DNA of 64,000 nucleotides from Bacteroidales bacterium (GTDB taxonomy: Bacteria > Bacteroidota > Bacteroidia > Bacteroidales > UBA932). A program made the translations under genes and the position numbers. Positions 15,051 to 25,361 of the stretch are shown piece by piece. The first letter of the stretch is position 1. Each line of letters begins with the position of its first letter. The notes beneath the pieces were generated by a model. It did no database searches. It was not told the origin of the DNA and worked only from the letters and a program-made list of their open reading frames with translations. The stretch covers positions 1 through 64,000 of the forward strand of contig JAFRZX010000107.1 in the NCBI GenBank assembly GCA_017442315.1, given 5' to 3'.

Positions 15051-18000
15051 ATAAAACGAACTATCAAAATAGTATGGCTTACAATTGTAGCTGTAGCCAC
15101 ACTGACCTTCGGAATCATGATTGTCATTCAGTTTCCGAAGGTACAGACCATTATTGCTGATAAGGTTCTGAATACACTTTCTGATAAACTCGACGGAAAC
15201 ATAAGTTTTGAAAAGATACATTTCAAGCCTTTCAACACATTAGTGCTCAAAAACATCGTTATAACCGACAAAAATCCGGCATCCGACCCCACTGATTCAA
15301 CAAAACAGCCGACAGACACCTTTTTTAGGGCACAATACATAATAGCACGCTTCACTTTAGAAGGGTTGGTCAGACAGGAAGGCCTTCATCTCGACAAGGC
15401 TTACATAAGCAATGCCCAGATGAATCTTGTTCTTGAAGACAAGGCCGATACGACTGACGGCAAGACAAAGACCGAAAATCTTTCAAGAATATTCAGAATC
15501 AAGAAAAAGAGTGTAAAGCCTGAGCCAAGTCAGAAGGAACTCTTCCATATACGTAAAGTAGAGATCCATAACATGGGATTCTCAATGAAGAACTACAGCA
15601 AGAAGAAAGTTCCGTTTCATGGGGGTATCTGCTGGGATGATCTCGACATATCCGACATCAACATAAATGCCCGCGAACTCCAATTCAAAGGAGGCATCAT
15701 GTATGGAACAGCAGACAAGGTAAGTTTTACCGAAAAGAGTGGCTATAGCATCAATTCGATATCGGGCAATGTAAAGGTCGGATGCGGCAAGACAATAATT
15801 GAAGACATATTCTTACATGACCCTTGGTCTGATGTCCATCTGCCTTTGTTTATGATGAGCTACAGCTGTGCACGTGATTTCAAGGATTTCATTTCAGACG
15901 TCAGGCTGGATGGAGACATTGCTCCTGACAGCAGACTTGATTTCAACACCATAAGCTATTTTGCACCACAGCTTAAAGGCAATGACCTCAAGATCGCCGT
16001 CTCAGGAAGCATGTCAGGACCAGTAAATGACTTTGTCGTATCTGACATCGGCATCACGTCACAGACCGGAGGATTCAGCGGAACTGTAAACGGCAGGATA
16101 AGCGGTCTGCCTGACATCAGGAACACCTTCATCGATGCCAGTCTGGAAAATTTCCATCTGACAAGCACTGGACTTGGAGACTTCATCAGCGAATGGATGC
16201 GTCACCGGAAAATTGACCTGTCAGACTATGCAAAAGGCACGATATTCATGCTCAGGGCCGATGCCAGAGGCAAGTTGAATGATCTAAGCATCAATGCTGA
16301 CATCAGTTCCATGGCAGGCAGTGCAAATGCCGATGCCAGGATAAGCAATCTTCTGACAAGAAAGACACCTGTAGAGATTTCCGGTGCGGTAGCTACTGAA
16401 AATCTGGATCTTAAGATAATGACAGGTAAAGAGCTGCTCGGTCCTGTCAGTCTGAATGCCTCCCTTGATGTTTCGCTGGGAGGAAAGGATGCTACTTCGG
16501 TACGCATCGATACCCTCATGATAGACAGATTGAATCTCAACGGATATGATTATAGCGGAATAACGGCCACAGGAGACCTGTCAAAGAATTTCTGCAAAGG
16601 AACTGTCGTAAGTCATGACCCAAGCCTGAATCTGTTCTTCAACGGAGGTTTCGCCATATCATCAAAAACAGATAATTCTGTCTACGAATTTACAGCCAAA
16701 GTCGGTCATGCAGACCTGCATGCAATGAATCTGGACCGCAGAGGACGTTCTGAAATCAGTTTTGAAACGATTGCCAACTTCACAAAGACCGGAGAAGATG
16801 ACTTCATCGGAAAAATATCAATGGGAGACCTCAGACTGACCAACGATGACGAAAGCCAGGATATAGGAAGCATAATCCTGACTTCCGATCATACAGGGAA
16901 TGCATACCATGCAGGGCTAAATTCCAGTTTCGCAAATGCTGCATATACTGGAACTGCACCACTGAGAAGTTTTTTCAGAGACATCAGGGACATTACTCTC
17001 AAAAGGGAATTGCCGGCTCTTTTCAAGGATTCGACATTTGTATGGAACGGAAACAGCTATAGTCTGGATCTGGTGTGCCACAACACACAGGATCTGCTTT
17101 CATTCCTTATGCCAGGCCTGTACATAGATGCCGGTACGTCAATAACAGCCGAAATCAACGAAGACGGCTACATGAAAGCAGCTTTAAATTCCGACAGGCT
17201 TGCTTACGGCACCAATTATCTTAAAAGCCTCAGCGCCAGGATAGATAATGCGAACGACAATGTAAATGGTGGTTTCAAGTGCGATGAAATACATATTGCG
17301 ACACTGAAACTCAATGATAACAATCTTGAGCTGCATGCTGACGAGAATCACATAGGTGCAAGATACAGCTATGAAAACCAGGGAGAGTTCATCAACATGG
17401 GAGAACTTATCCTTCATGGAGATTTTTATCGTAAGGATGACATACTGGGAGTTGACCTTGGTCTTAAGCCATCAAAACTTTACTTCAACTCCAGAGAATG
17501 GCAGATACATCCGTCAGGAATGTCAGTCACAAGCAATGATATAGATGTCAAATCATTTTATCTGACCTCAGGAGATCAGTCCATCATGCTTGCCGGAGGG
17601 TCTTCCAGATACGACAAAGACATATTGTCTCTAAATCTTGAGCGCTTTGACATATCGGTCCTCAATTCTATACTTAAAAAGGATTTCGGAATAAATGGTG
17701 CTCTTACCGGAACGATGAGGCTGACTTCACCTGCCGGTGCCAGAAGTCTAATGCTGGATATGCTCTGCGACTCGACATATATAGGTGGAGTACCTTTGGG
17801 CATATTGCATGCCTCAGGCACATGGAATGAAGACAAAAGGTCATTCGAGACGAAGGCATACAGCATTCTGGATGGCAGACGATGCATCGATGTGAGGGGA
17901 AGCCTGAGTTCAAAAGACAGAAGCCTTGCAGCAGACATAAGACTCGACAGGTTCAATATAGGACATGCTGCTCCTTTCGTTACAGATGTATTCAGCAAGA

Positions 18001-19634
18001 TGAATGGCTTCATCTCTGGTGACATCACACTGAACGGCCCACTTGACAGACTGAACATTTCATCAGAAGGGACAAGACTGGAAAATGCAGATCTTACGGT
18101 GGCATATACAAATGTCCCTTATCACGCAGATGGTCCTTTCCACATCAACAGCAAGGGTGTGTATTTCGACGGAATCAGCATCCGTGACAGATACAACGGA
18201 ACCGGTACGGTCAATGGAAGCATTAACTATAACCATTTCCGAAACATCAGTTTCAACACACTAATAAAGGCAGAAGAGATCGAGGCTGTGAATCTTCCTG
18301 ATGATATAGGACTGGGGTTCTATGGAAATCTGTCCGGAACAGGCAACATATCCATCAGCGGTCCGATTCAGGATATGTTCATGAACATAGATGCTGTCAC
18401 ATCCAAGGCCGGCCAGCTGCATATACCGCTGAGCAACACCATGAAAGCCAAGAAAGGGACCAACCTTCTCAAATTCAAGGAGCTTAAGCAATATGACGAA
18501 ACCGATCCTTACGAGCTGTTCATTCAAAAGGCTGATAAGAAAAAGAAATCAGGCAGCGACTTCAAAGTCAAATTGAAAGTCAATGCATCACCGGAGGTGG
18601 AAGCATTTGTTGAAATAGACAAGGCTACCGGCAATGTCCTCAGCGGAAGAGGTTCGGGAACCATAGACCTTGAAGCAGGAAAGGATGTCTTCAACATCAA
18701 CGGAGACTACAATCTCAGCAGCGGCAACTATAAGTTCGTTGCATTGGGAATAGTAAGCAGGGATTTCCAGATACAGGATGGTAGTTCAATCCGTTTCAAT
18801 GGTGACATAATGGACAGCAACCTTGATATTGATGCCATATACAAGACCAAGGCAGCTTTGTCGACATTGATAGCGGACACAACGTCAGTCGCTACCAGAA
18901 GGGCTGTAGAATGCGGTATAAGCATTACTGACAAGATCAGCAATCCAAGACTGAATTTCTCGATCAGGATTCCCGATCTCGATCCGATGGTGGAATCAAG
19001 GGTTTCCAGTGCACTGAGTACGGAAGACAAAGTCCAGAAACAGTTCCTGTCACTGGTAATATCCAACAACTTCCTTCCTGACGAACAATCCGGCATTGTA
19101 AACAACTCTTCTGTCCTGTATTCAAATGTGACAGAAATTCTTGCCAACCAGCTCAACAACATATTCCACAAACTTGACATTCCTGTGGACATGGGACTGA
19201 ACTATCAACCGAACGAAAGAGGAAACGACATTTTTGATGTGGCCGTGTCAACTCAGCTGTTCAACAACAGAGTTGTGGTTAACGGCAATATCGGCAACAA
19301 GCAATACACTTCCGAGACTTCATCCAATGGAGTCGTAGGAGATCTTGATATCGAGATAAAGCTTAACAGATCCGGATCGTTCCGTCTAAACATATTCTCC
19401 CACTCCGCAGACCAGTACACCAATTTCCTTGATAATTCTCAAAGAAACGGAGTCGGACTCACATACCAGACCGAATTCAACAGTTTCGGCCAGTTTGTAA
19501 AGAATATATTCTCTAGCAAAGAGAAAAGACAGACGGCAAAGAAAGAAGAAGATATGGCAATCATAGAAGGCGGACGTAAAGAGATTAAAGTGACTCCTCC
19601 TGAAAAGAGCAGAAAAAAGACAAAGGATGAATAA
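15051..19634 (+). CDS. TamB-like (DUF490) outer-membrane assembly/lipid-transport protein
   Basis: This protein of about 1,500 residues has long beta-rich repeats and a conserved C-terminal TamB domain (SRDFQIQDGSSIRFNGDIMD, then FNNRVVVNGNIGNKQYTSE, FRLNIFSHSADQYT and GVGLTYQTEFNSFG). TamB/AsmA-like proteins span the periplasm from an N-terminal inner-membrane anchor and help outer-membrane protein assembly or phospholipid transport. The first ATG in frame (15117) cuts the anchor. Upstream in the same open frame lies KRTIKIVWLTIVAVATLTFG, a textbook anchor, but it has no ATG, GTG or TTG. I place the start at the ATA at 15051, behind AGAAAGAG, where a Met-Lys-Arg start would be expected. The stop overlaps the next gene by 8 bases. 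Confidence 0.85.
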   Translation: MKRTIKIVWLTIVAVATLTFGIMIVIQFPKVQTIIADKVLNTLSDKLDGNISFEKIHFKPFNTLVLKNIVITDKNPASDPTDSTKQPTDTFFRAQYIIARFTLEGLVRQEGLHLDKAYISNAQMNLVLEDKADTTDGKTKTENLSRIFRIKKKSVKPEPSQKELFHIRKVEIHNMGFSMKNYSKKKVPFHGGICWDDLDISDININARELQFKGGIMYGTADKVSFTEKSGYSINSISGNVKVGCGKTIIEDIFLHDPWSDVHLPLFMMSYSCARDFKDFISDVRLDGDIAPDSRLDFNTISYFAPQLKGNDLKIAVSGSMSGPVNDFVVSDIGITSQTGGFSGTVNGRISGLPDIRNTFIDASLENFHLTSTGLGDFISEWMRHRKIDLSDYAKGTIFMLRADARGKLNDLSINADISSMAGSANADARISNLLTRKTPVEISGAVATENLDLKIMTGKELLGPVSLNASLDVSLGGKDATSVRIDTLMIDRLNLNGYDYSGITATGDLSKNFCKGTVVSHDPSLNLFFNGGFAISSKTDNSVYEFTAKVGHADLHAMNLDRRGRSEISFETIANFTKTGEDDFIGKISMGDLRLTNDDESQDIGSIILTSDHTGNAYHAGLNSSFANAAYTGTAPLRSFFRDIRDITLKRELPALFKDSTFVWNGNSYSLDLVCHNTQDLLSFLMPGLYIDAGTSITAEINEDGYMKAALNSDRLAYGTNYLKSLSARIDNANDNVNGGFKCDEIHIATLKLNDNNLELHADENHIGARYSYENQGEFINMGELILHGDFYRKDDILGVDLGLKPSKLYFNSREWQIHPSGMSVTSNDIDVKSFYLTSGDQSIMLAGGSSRYDKDILSLNLERFDISVLNSILKKDFGINGALTGTMRLTSPAGARSLMLDMLCDSTYIGGVPLGILHASGTWNEDKRSFETKAYSILDGRRCIDVRGSLSSKDRSLAADIRLDRFNIGHAAPFVTDVFSKMNGFISGDITLNGPLDRLNISSEGTRLENADLTVAYTNVPYHADGPFHINSKGVYFDGISIRDRYNGTGTVNGSINYNHFRNISFNTLIKAEEIEAVNLPDDIGLGFYGNLSGTGNISISGPIQDMFMNIDAVTSKAGQLHIPLSNTMKAKKGTNLLKFKELKQYDETDPYELFIQKADKKKKSGSDFKVKLKVNASPEVEAFVEIDKATGNVLSGRGSGTIDLEAGKDVFNINGDYNLSSGNYKFVALGIVSRDFQIQDGSSIRFNGDIMDSNLDIDAIYKTKAALSTLIADTTSVATRRAVECGISITDKISNPRLNFSIRIPDLDPMVESRVSSALSTEDKVQKQFLSLVISNNFLPDEQSGIVNNSSVLYSNVTEILANQLNNIFHKLDIPVDMGLNYQPNERGNDIFDVAVSTQLFNNRVVVNGNIGNKQYTSETSSNGVVGDLDIEIKLNRSGSFRLNIFSHSADQYTNFLDNSQRNGVGLTYQTEFNSFGQFVKNIFSSKEKRQTAKKEEDMAIIEGGRKEIKVTPPEKSRKKTKDE

Positions 19635-20334
19635 AGGAAAATTATATCTTATACCATCACCATTAGGTGAGAATGATCCTCGCGAAGTTATTCCGGCACC
19701 TGTGCTTGAGTCCCTGGCCGGTTTCAAGACTTTTGTAGTGGAGGAGGTCAGGACTGCAAGAAGATACCTTTCCAAAGCCGGTCTCAAAGGCAAGATAGGC
19801 GGACTTCAGTTCTTTGAACTGAATGAACATACCGGTCAGACTACAATCGAAAGCTACCTGAAGCTCTTTGACGAGGGTAATGACGTTGCTCTTATTTCGG
19901 AAGCAGGACTGCCGGCTGTAGCAGATCCGGGAGCTCAGCTTGTATCGCTTGCCCACAGGCATGGTATTGAAGTAATACCCGCCGTAGGTCCGTCTTCTCT
20001 GATGATGGCTCTGATGGCCTCAGGGCTTAACGGACAGTCTTTTGCATTCTGCGGATATATCCCTGCAAAGACAGATGACAGGCGCAACCGCCTAAGGATT
20101 CTGGAGAAGACATCAATACAGTTGAAACAGACTCAGATACTGATAGAGACTCCTTACCGTAACGACAGTCTGTTTTCCGACATGCTTTCTGTTCTGAATG
20201 CATCGACGAGAATATGCGTAGCCGCCAACATAACGATGCCTGACGCATATATAATGACAAAAAAGGTAAGCGAGTGGAAGAAAGATGGGCTTGCAATCGG
20301 CAAGAGACCATGTGTATTCCTCATTTCAGCATAA
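19627..20334 (+). CDS. SAM-dependent methyltransferase, RsmI/tetrapyrrole-methylase fold
   Basis: This 235-residue protein starts GKLYLIPSPLGEND and carries ALISEAGLPAVADPGAQLV and IEVIPAVGPSSLMMALMASG, the phrases of the RsmI branch of the tetrapyrrole methylase superfamily. RsmI 2'-O-methylates C1402 of 16S rRNA. This protein is the short type (about 235 rather than 285 residues) common in Bacteroidota, in which EEVRTARRYL replaces the usual EDTRTT, so rRNA methylation is likely but not certain. It overlaps the TamB-like gene and precedes folB by 10 bases. Confidence 0.85.
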   Translation: MNKGKLYLIPSPLGENDPREVIPAPVLESLAGFKTFVVEEVRTARRYLSKAGLKGKIGGLQFFELNEHTGQTTIESYLKLFDEGNDVALISEAGLPAVADPGAQLVSLAHRHGIEVIPAVGPSSLMMALMASGLNGQSFAFCGYIPAKTDDRRNRLRILEKTSIQLKQTQILIETPYRNDSLFSDMLSVLNASTRICVAANITMPDAYIMTKKVSEWKKDGLAIGKRPCVFLISA

Positions 20335-20344
20335 ACAGACACTT

Positions 20345-20728
20345 ATGGAGAATATCGGGACATTAGAACTTGAGGGCATGGAATTCCACGCCTGCCACGG
20401 ATGCCTTGAAAAAGAGAAAGTGACCGGAAACCTGTTTATTGTGGACTTCCGTGGAGAGACAGACATGTCTGCCGCCGTAAGAAGCGACTCTCTGAAAGAT
20501 GCAGTAAACTATGCAATGATATACGAAGTGATAGCCGAACAGATGAGGGTTTCTTCCGATCTTCTGGAGCATGTGGCAGGACGCATAGTGAAGGCATTGC
20601 AGGCCGGATTTCCGCAATTCATTTCCTTTTCAGTAAGAGTATCCAAGAAAAGGCCGCCGGTCAATGGTATAATCCAGTGGTCAAGAGTGACATTGTATCA
20701 TAACAGACTCAATACAGATGCAGAATAA
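20345..20728 (+). CDS. folB: Dihydroneopterin aldolase
   Basis: The enzyme cleaves 7,8-dihydroneopterin to 6-hydroxymethyl-dihydropterin and glycolaldehyde in folate synthesis. At 127 residues it has family length. The active-site opening is LELEGMEFHACHGCLEKEKV, with the Tyr/Phe-x-x-HG pattern; NYAMIYEVI, LLEHVAGRIV and VRVSKKRPPV follow. I start at the ATG at 20345. An upstream in-frame ATG at 20285 would add 20 residues overlapping the methyltransferase. The last 11 bases overlap mtaB. Confidence 0.92.
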   Translation: MENIGTLELEGMEFHACHGCLEKEKVTGNLFIVDFRGETDMSAAVRSDSLKDAVNYAMIYEVIAEQMRVSSDLLEHVAGRIVKALQAGFPQFISFSVRVSKKRPPVNGIIQWSRVTLYHNRLNTDAE

Positions 20729-21974
20729 GAAGATAGCTTTCATTACATTGGGTTGCAAGCTCAATTATGCAGAAACATCCACATACGAAAGAAAGCTTGC
20801 AGCAGAAGGATTTGAGGCAGTGTCATGGAACAAGGGAGCCGACATATTCCTTGTAAACACATGCTCGGTTACGGAACATTCCGACAAGAAAAGCCGGAAT
20901 ATAATAAGAAAGCTGCATAGACTGTCTCCAGAGGCGCCTATTTTCGTCACAGGATGCTATGCACAGCTTAAAAAGGAAGAAATTGAACGGATTGAAGGAG
21001 TCAGACGCGTTTTCGGCGCTGATGAAAAAGGCCTTGTAGTGCCATACATCACAGATTTTATAAAAGGGACGGACAACTGCAGCCGGCAGAACGGTACATT
21101 CTTCCCCGCATACTCAAGCGGTGAAAGGACAAGGTCTTTTCTGAAAGTCCAGGATGGATGCGATTACAAATGTGCATATTGCACGGTTCCATATGCCCGC
21201 GGAGAGAGTCGGAACATTCCTATATCCCAGATTATTCCGCAAGCAGAGGCCATAGCTGCCGACGGGATAAAGGAAATTGTACTTACAGGTGTAAATACAG
21301 GAGATTTCGGACGTTCTACGGGTGAATCATTCTTCGACCTGATAAAGAAGCTGAATGAAGTCGAAGGGATAGAACGATACAGGATATCCTCGATTGAGCC
21401 GAATCTTCTTACAGATGAAATGATTGACTGGATTACTTCAGGGACAAAATTTCTTCCGCATTACCATATTCCGCTGCAATCCGGAAGTGACAGGATATTG
21501 AAAGAAATGGGCAGGAGGTATGACACAAGAACTTTTGCTGATAAGATAAGATATATCAGGGAAAGGTCTGAAATGCCAGGAGGAGCAAAAGTATTTTTCG
21601 GAGTGGATGTGATTGTAGGATTCCCTGGAGAGACGGACAGCTTGTTCATGGAGACGTATGAATTCCTGAAGAATGTCGTAAAGCCTGCATTCATACACAT
21701 ATTCCCTTATTCGCCCAGAAAAGGTACACCTGCTGCAATAAGAAAGGATCAGGTGCAGGACTGCATCAAGACCAAAAGGGTGCAGATGCTGGAAGAACTG
21801 AGTGCAGAACTGCATGCAGATTTCATAAAAGCTAATGAAGGAGTAAAGGAGAATGTTCTGTTTGAAAGTACAGACAGGAATGGTATGATGGAGGGCTACA
21901 CAGGCAATTATATCAGGGTTTCAAGACCATATGACCCACAGATGATAGGAAGGATAACTGAAGTTACACTCTGA
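20718..21974 (+). CDS. mtaB: tRNA t6A37 methylthiotransferase
   Basis: MtaB adds a methylthio group to t6A37 of tRNA, the modification made by TsaD, whose gene lies 5.8 kb away. At 418 residues it has family length. Order: UPF0004 domain with its three cluster cysteines (TLGCKLNYAET, NTCSVTEHSDKKSR, TGCYAQL), radical-SAM domain with CDYKCAYCTVPYARG, then SSIEPN, and PLQSGSDRILKEMGRRYDTR, and a C-terminal TRAM-like tail (MMEGYTGNYIRV). The operon order TamB-like, methylase, folB, mtaB is very tight. Confidence 0.93.
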   Translation: MQNKKIAFITLGCKLNYAETSTYERKLAAEGFEAVSWNKGADIFLVNTCSVTEHSDKKSRNIIRKLHRLSPEAPIFVTGCYAQLKKEEIERIEGVRRVFGADEKGLVVPYITDFIKGTDNCSRQNGTFFPAYSSGERTRSFLKVQDGCDYKCAYCTVPYARGESRNIPISQIIPQAEAIAADGIKEIVLTGVNTGDFGRSTGESFFDLIKKLNEVEGIERYRISSIEPNLLTDEMIDWITSGTKFLPHYHIPLQSGSDRILKEMGRRYDTRTFADKIRYIRERSEMPGGAKVFFGVDVIVGFPGETDSLFMETYEFLKNVVKPAFIHIFPYSPRKGTPAAIRKDQVQDCIKTKRVQMLEELSAELHADFIKANEGVKENVLFESTDRNGMMEGYTGNYIRVSRPYDPQMIGRITEVTL

Positions 21975-22012
21975 TTTCGGCATAATTCATCGAACCGGCA
22001 TACAGACAACAT

Positions 22013-22873
22013 ATGGAAGAAAAAGGTAAAGCCAGACTGACATTTCTCGGTACCGGAACATCTCAAGGAATACCGATGATAGGTTGCGGTTGTGAAGTGT
22101 GCTGCAGCACTGACCCTCGTGACAAAAGATTAAGGTCCAGCGTATCTGTTGAATATGGCGGACTGAATATCCTCGTTGATGCCGGTCCTGATTTCAGGCA
22201 GCAGATGCTACGTGAGGGAATAGCTCACCTTGATGCAATCCTCCTTACCCATAATCATAAGGACCACACCGGAGGACTCGACGACATCAGGGCTTTCAAT
22301 TATCTCGAAAAGAAAGCAACCGTAATATACTGCGAGAAATATGTAGAAGATTCCCTAAGGCTCGAATACTCATATGCATTTGCTGAGAAGAAATATCCCG
22401 GAGCACCTGAATGGCACGTCCGCAATATAGATGAGAATCCCTTTACGATAATAAGCGGCGGGAAACAGGAGATGCTTTCATGGGAACCTGGAAAAGGATA
22501 TGCACGTTCCATTTCAAACGGAGAAGCCCCGATACGCTCTGTCGAGATAATACCGGTCAGAGGCATGCACTACAAGCTGCCTGTACTCGGATACCGTTTC
22601 GGCAACATAGCATACCTGACAGACATGAATCATATCCCGGAAGCCGAATTCAGGAAACTCCAGGGACTTGATCATTTCATAATAAACTGCGTCAGATATG
22701 GCAGACACATATCCCATTTTTCACTTGAAGAAGCTGTTGCCATAGCAAAAAAGGTAGGAGCAAAGCATTCATGGCTCACTCACCTATCCCACCAGCTGCC
22801 ATGTCACAAGAAGCTGGCTGAAGAATTACCTGAGAACATACAGCCGGCTTTCGATGGGCTGACGATAGAATAA
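22013..22873 (+). CDS. Metallo-beta-lactamase-fold hydrolase, PhnP-like
   Basis: This is a 286-residue cytoplasmic protein. It opens with TFLGTGTSQGIPMIGCGCEV and then carries the metal-binding ILLTHNHKDHTGGLDDIRAF (HxHxDH), a later DMNH in NIAYLTDMNHIPEAEFR, and SWLTHLSHQLPCH. The GTGTSQGIPMIGCGCxVC start, with cysteines, is typical of PhnP-type phosphodiesterases that open 5-phosphoribosyl 1,2-cyclic phosphate. No phn genes are nearby, so the substrate here is open. It lies 38 bases after mtaB. Confidence 0.85.
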   Translation: MEEKGKARLTFLGTGTSQGIPMIGCGCEVCCSTDPRDKRLRSSVSVEYGGLNILVDAGPDFRQQMLREGIAHLDAILLTHNHKDHTGGLDDIRAFNYLEKKATVIYCEKYVEDSLRLEYSYAFAEKKYPGAPEWHVRNIDENPFTIISGGKQEMLSWEPGKGYARSISNGEAPIRSVEIIPVRGMHYKLPVLGYRFGNIAYLTDMNHIPEAEFRKLQGLDHFIINCVRYGRHISHFSLEEAVAIAKKVGAKHSWLTHLSHQLPCHKKLAEELPENIQPAFDGLTIE

Positions 22874-22973
22874 TCCGTCACTCTGACAAAATTATGTCTC
22901 AATACATCAATCCGATTGACATGTATTCGGATTATATATATTTTCGTCATGAAAACACATAAAACACATAATT

Positions 22974-23387
22974 ATGAAAACCAAATTCTTCATCTGCGCA
23001 GTTGCAGCATTTGTTGCCACCGCCATTTCAACAGAAGTGTCAGCATTCCAGATGCATGAGTTACAGGAAGAAGTATTCAACATCATTTTCGTTGAAGAAA
23101 AGCCTAACATTGTAATTGATGGGAAAACACTCGATCTCAACGATTATGTAATGTGGATCCAAGAAAAAGCCAAGACTCCTGAAGGAGGAACTGCAGGCAG
23201 GGTGATATGCTCATTAACAATAACATCAACTGGCAAAGTAACAGATGTAAAGATAATCAGAGGTACGGATGAAGTTACAAATGCAGCAGCTGTTGCTCTT
23301 ATCGAAAGTTCTCCCGAATGGAATCCTGGAAAGAATAATGGCAAAAATGTTGCTGTAAAAGCCACCATTCCTATTAATTTCATGTAG
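22974..23387 (+). CDS. Small exported TonB C-terminal-domain protein
   Basis: This 137-residue protein has a cleavable signal peptide (FFICAVAAFVATAISTEVSA) followed by an unstructured stretch and a TonB-like C-terminal domain (AGRVICSLTITSTGKVTDVK, IRGTDEVTNAAAVALIESSP, AVKATIPINFM). Full TonB proteins have an inner-membrane anchor and a proline-rich linker; both are missing here, so it is probably a stand-alone periplasmic domain that cannot transmit energy by itself. Such single domains are frequent in Bacteroidota. No partner gene is adjacent. Confidence 0.75.
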   Translation: MKTKFFICAVAAFVATAISTEVSAFQMHELQEEVFNIIFVEEKPNIVIDGKTLDLNDYVMWIQEKAKTPEGGTAGRVICSLTITSTGKVTDVKIIRGTDEVTNAAAVALIESSPEWNPGKNNGKNVAVKATIPINFM

Positions 23388-23408
23388 GAAAGCGGGTAAA
23401 TCACGTCA

Positions 23409-25310
23409 TCAGATGCAAGGAGGAGGAATCCTTCCTTCATCAATCAGTGATCGAAGAACATTCAGAGGGTCGGATAATGTTGACTGGAAATGAAGAGAAA
23501 ACTCTTCTAACGTATATCTGCCTTTTTTAACGACAGTCACAAATCTGACTATATCAGCCGCAGGATCACCCGTTCTTGCGGCTCTGTTTTTTTCTGTACG
23601 GCAGATATCACAGGTTCCGCAGGCATTACTATCCTTCTGTCCAAAATAATCAAGCAGATATGAACTGCGGCAGATATCATCTTCTGTGCCATAACCAATC
23701 ATCTGCTCAACCTTCTCTGCATAGGAAGCCTTAAGCATGGAGTAACGTTCCGGATCAAGATCCACATTCTTCGGACGTAAACGTTCATGATGAAGAAAAA
23801 GAACAGTGGCGTGATCCTTAGGAATGTATCTGATCACATGTTCCAAAGACATTCTGTACAACAACTGACGAAGCATGGACACCGTCGTACCAATGTTGGA
23901 TGACACATATTCCTCATCTATCGGAACAGGATATGAAAAGATACCGGTATACCGCCTCATCAAGAGGTCAAGAATCCGCCCCATCATTCTTTCAGGAAGA
24001 TCGATGTCATAAAGTTCATTCCTATCGACCCTTATCTGGACTTTGGCTGAAATGTCCATATCCTCTGATAGCGTCCAATGTCCAGTGCGTTCAAGATACG
24101 TGACAGCATAGTGAACACTCTGCCGCTGAAGATTGAAATGAGAGCAGAAGTCTTCAAGATTGAATTTAAGCTGACGTCCTGCTCCGGTATCATAGGGTAT
24201 CTCATAGAAAGCATGCACTTTATGATATATATCCTCCACATATTCCAGGGATGGGAATGAGACGGTCACATTGCGGCGCAGACGTTTCACGTCGCTGCTG
24301 TTCCACAGCAGCACGGCAAAGCTCCGCTTGCCGTCGCGCCCGCATCTGCCGGCTTCCTGAAAATATGCTTCCGGGCTGTCCGGTACCTCAAAATGAACGA
24401 CAAAACGCACATCTGACTTGTCTATACCCATACCGAAAGCATTGGTGCACACCATCACCCGGATCTCTCCCCTTTTCCACCGTGCCTGCCTGTCGGAACG
24501 TGATTCCGTCCCTAATCCGGCATGATAAAAAGACGATGAGACTCCTTCTGCAGCCAGCAGCGCAGAAAGTTCCTCAGCCTTCCTGCGGCTTCTTACATAT
24601 ACGATTCCTGAGCCTGTCACATTGGTACATACTGACAGCATCTGCCCCAGCTTATCTTCACACTTGCGCACGATATAAGAAAGGTTGGGTCTTTCAAATC
24701 CGCTTTTCAGCAGGCATTTTTCCTTAAACCCAAGCTTCTCCATTATATCATCAGTAACCTTAGGAGTCGCCGTAGCCGTAAGAGCTATGACTGGAGCATC
24801 CACAATATCTCTTAAAGCACCGATCTGAAGATAATCCGGACGGAAATCATATCCCCATTGAGATATGCAATGAGCTTCATCCACAACAATGAAACTCACA
24901 TTCATCTCCCGGACATACTGCTGGAAAAGCATGGTTCCCAGACGTTCAGGAGACACATAAAGAAACTTATAATCACCATAGGCAGCATTATTCAATGCCG
25001 TATCAACCTCCCGGCGGCCCATTCCTGCATTTATGCACATCGCCCGGATTCCTCTTTCATTCAGATTCTGCACCTGATCTTTCATAAGAGCGATAAGAGG
25101 AGTCACCACGATGGCAATACCTTCCCTCATCATAGCCGGAACCTGAAAGCAAACGGACTTGCCTCCTCCTGTTGGGAGAAGGGCCAGCACATCCCGTCCT
25201 TCCAAGGCAACACGGACAATATCCTCCTGCCTCGGACGGAACGAATCATACCCCCAGTATTTCTTCAGTATTTCCAGCGGTGATGCATTATTGTCCATAT
25301 ATGATTGCAT
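23409..25310 (-). CDS. recQ: ATP-dependent DNA helicase RecQ
   Basis: This 3'-5' helicase acts in recombination and repair. Order: Q-motif (YWGYDSFRPRQEDIV), Walker A (LALLPTGGGKSVCFQVPA), DEAH box (FIVVDEAHCISQWGYDFRPD), motif III (VIALTATATPKV), helicase C domain (GSGIVYVRSRRKAE, GRCGRDGKRSFAVLL), a zinc site (SYLLDYFGQKDSNACGTCDIC) and a winged-helix tail. No HRDC domain is evident. Possible starts are 25310 (MQSYMDNN) and 25298 (MDNNASPLEIL); the upstream in-frame ATG region is less likely, as a promoter box lies at 25362-25369. It is divergent from pckA. Confidence 0.93.
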   Translation of the reverse strand: MQSYMDNNASPLEILKKYWGYDSFRPRQEDIVRVALEGRDVLALLPTGGGKSVCFQVPAMMREGIAIVVTPLIALMKDQVQNLNERGIRAMCINAGMGRREVDTALNNAAYGDYKFLYVSPERLGTMLFQQYVREMNVSFIVVDEAHCISQWGYDFRPDYLQIGALRDIVDAPVIALTATATPKVTDDIMEKLGFKEKCLLKSGFERPNLSYIVRKCEDKLGQMLSVCTNVTGSGIVYVRSRRKAEELSALLAAEGVSSSFYHAGLGTESRSDRQARWKRGEIRVMVCTNAFGMGIDKSDVRFVVHFEVPDSPEAYFQEAGRCGRDGKRSFAVLLWNSSDVKRLRRNVTVSFPSLEYVEDIYHKVHAFYEIPYDTGAGRQLKFNLEDFCSHFNLQRQSVHYAVTYLERTGHWTLSEDMDISAKVQIRVDRNELYDIDLPERMMGRILDLLMRRYTGIFSYPVPIDEEYVSSNIGTTVSMLRQLLYRMSLEHVIRYIPKDHATVLFLHHERLRPKNVDLDPERYSMLKASYAEKVEQMIGYGTEDDICRSSYLLDYFGQKDSNACGTCDICRTEKNRAARTGDPAADIVRFVTVVKKGRYTLEEFSLHFQSTLSDPLNVLRSLIDEGRIPPPCI

Positions 25311-25361
25311 TATCTCAACATCACATCTTGCCAAGCAGCAGACATGGTACATATTCTGCAG

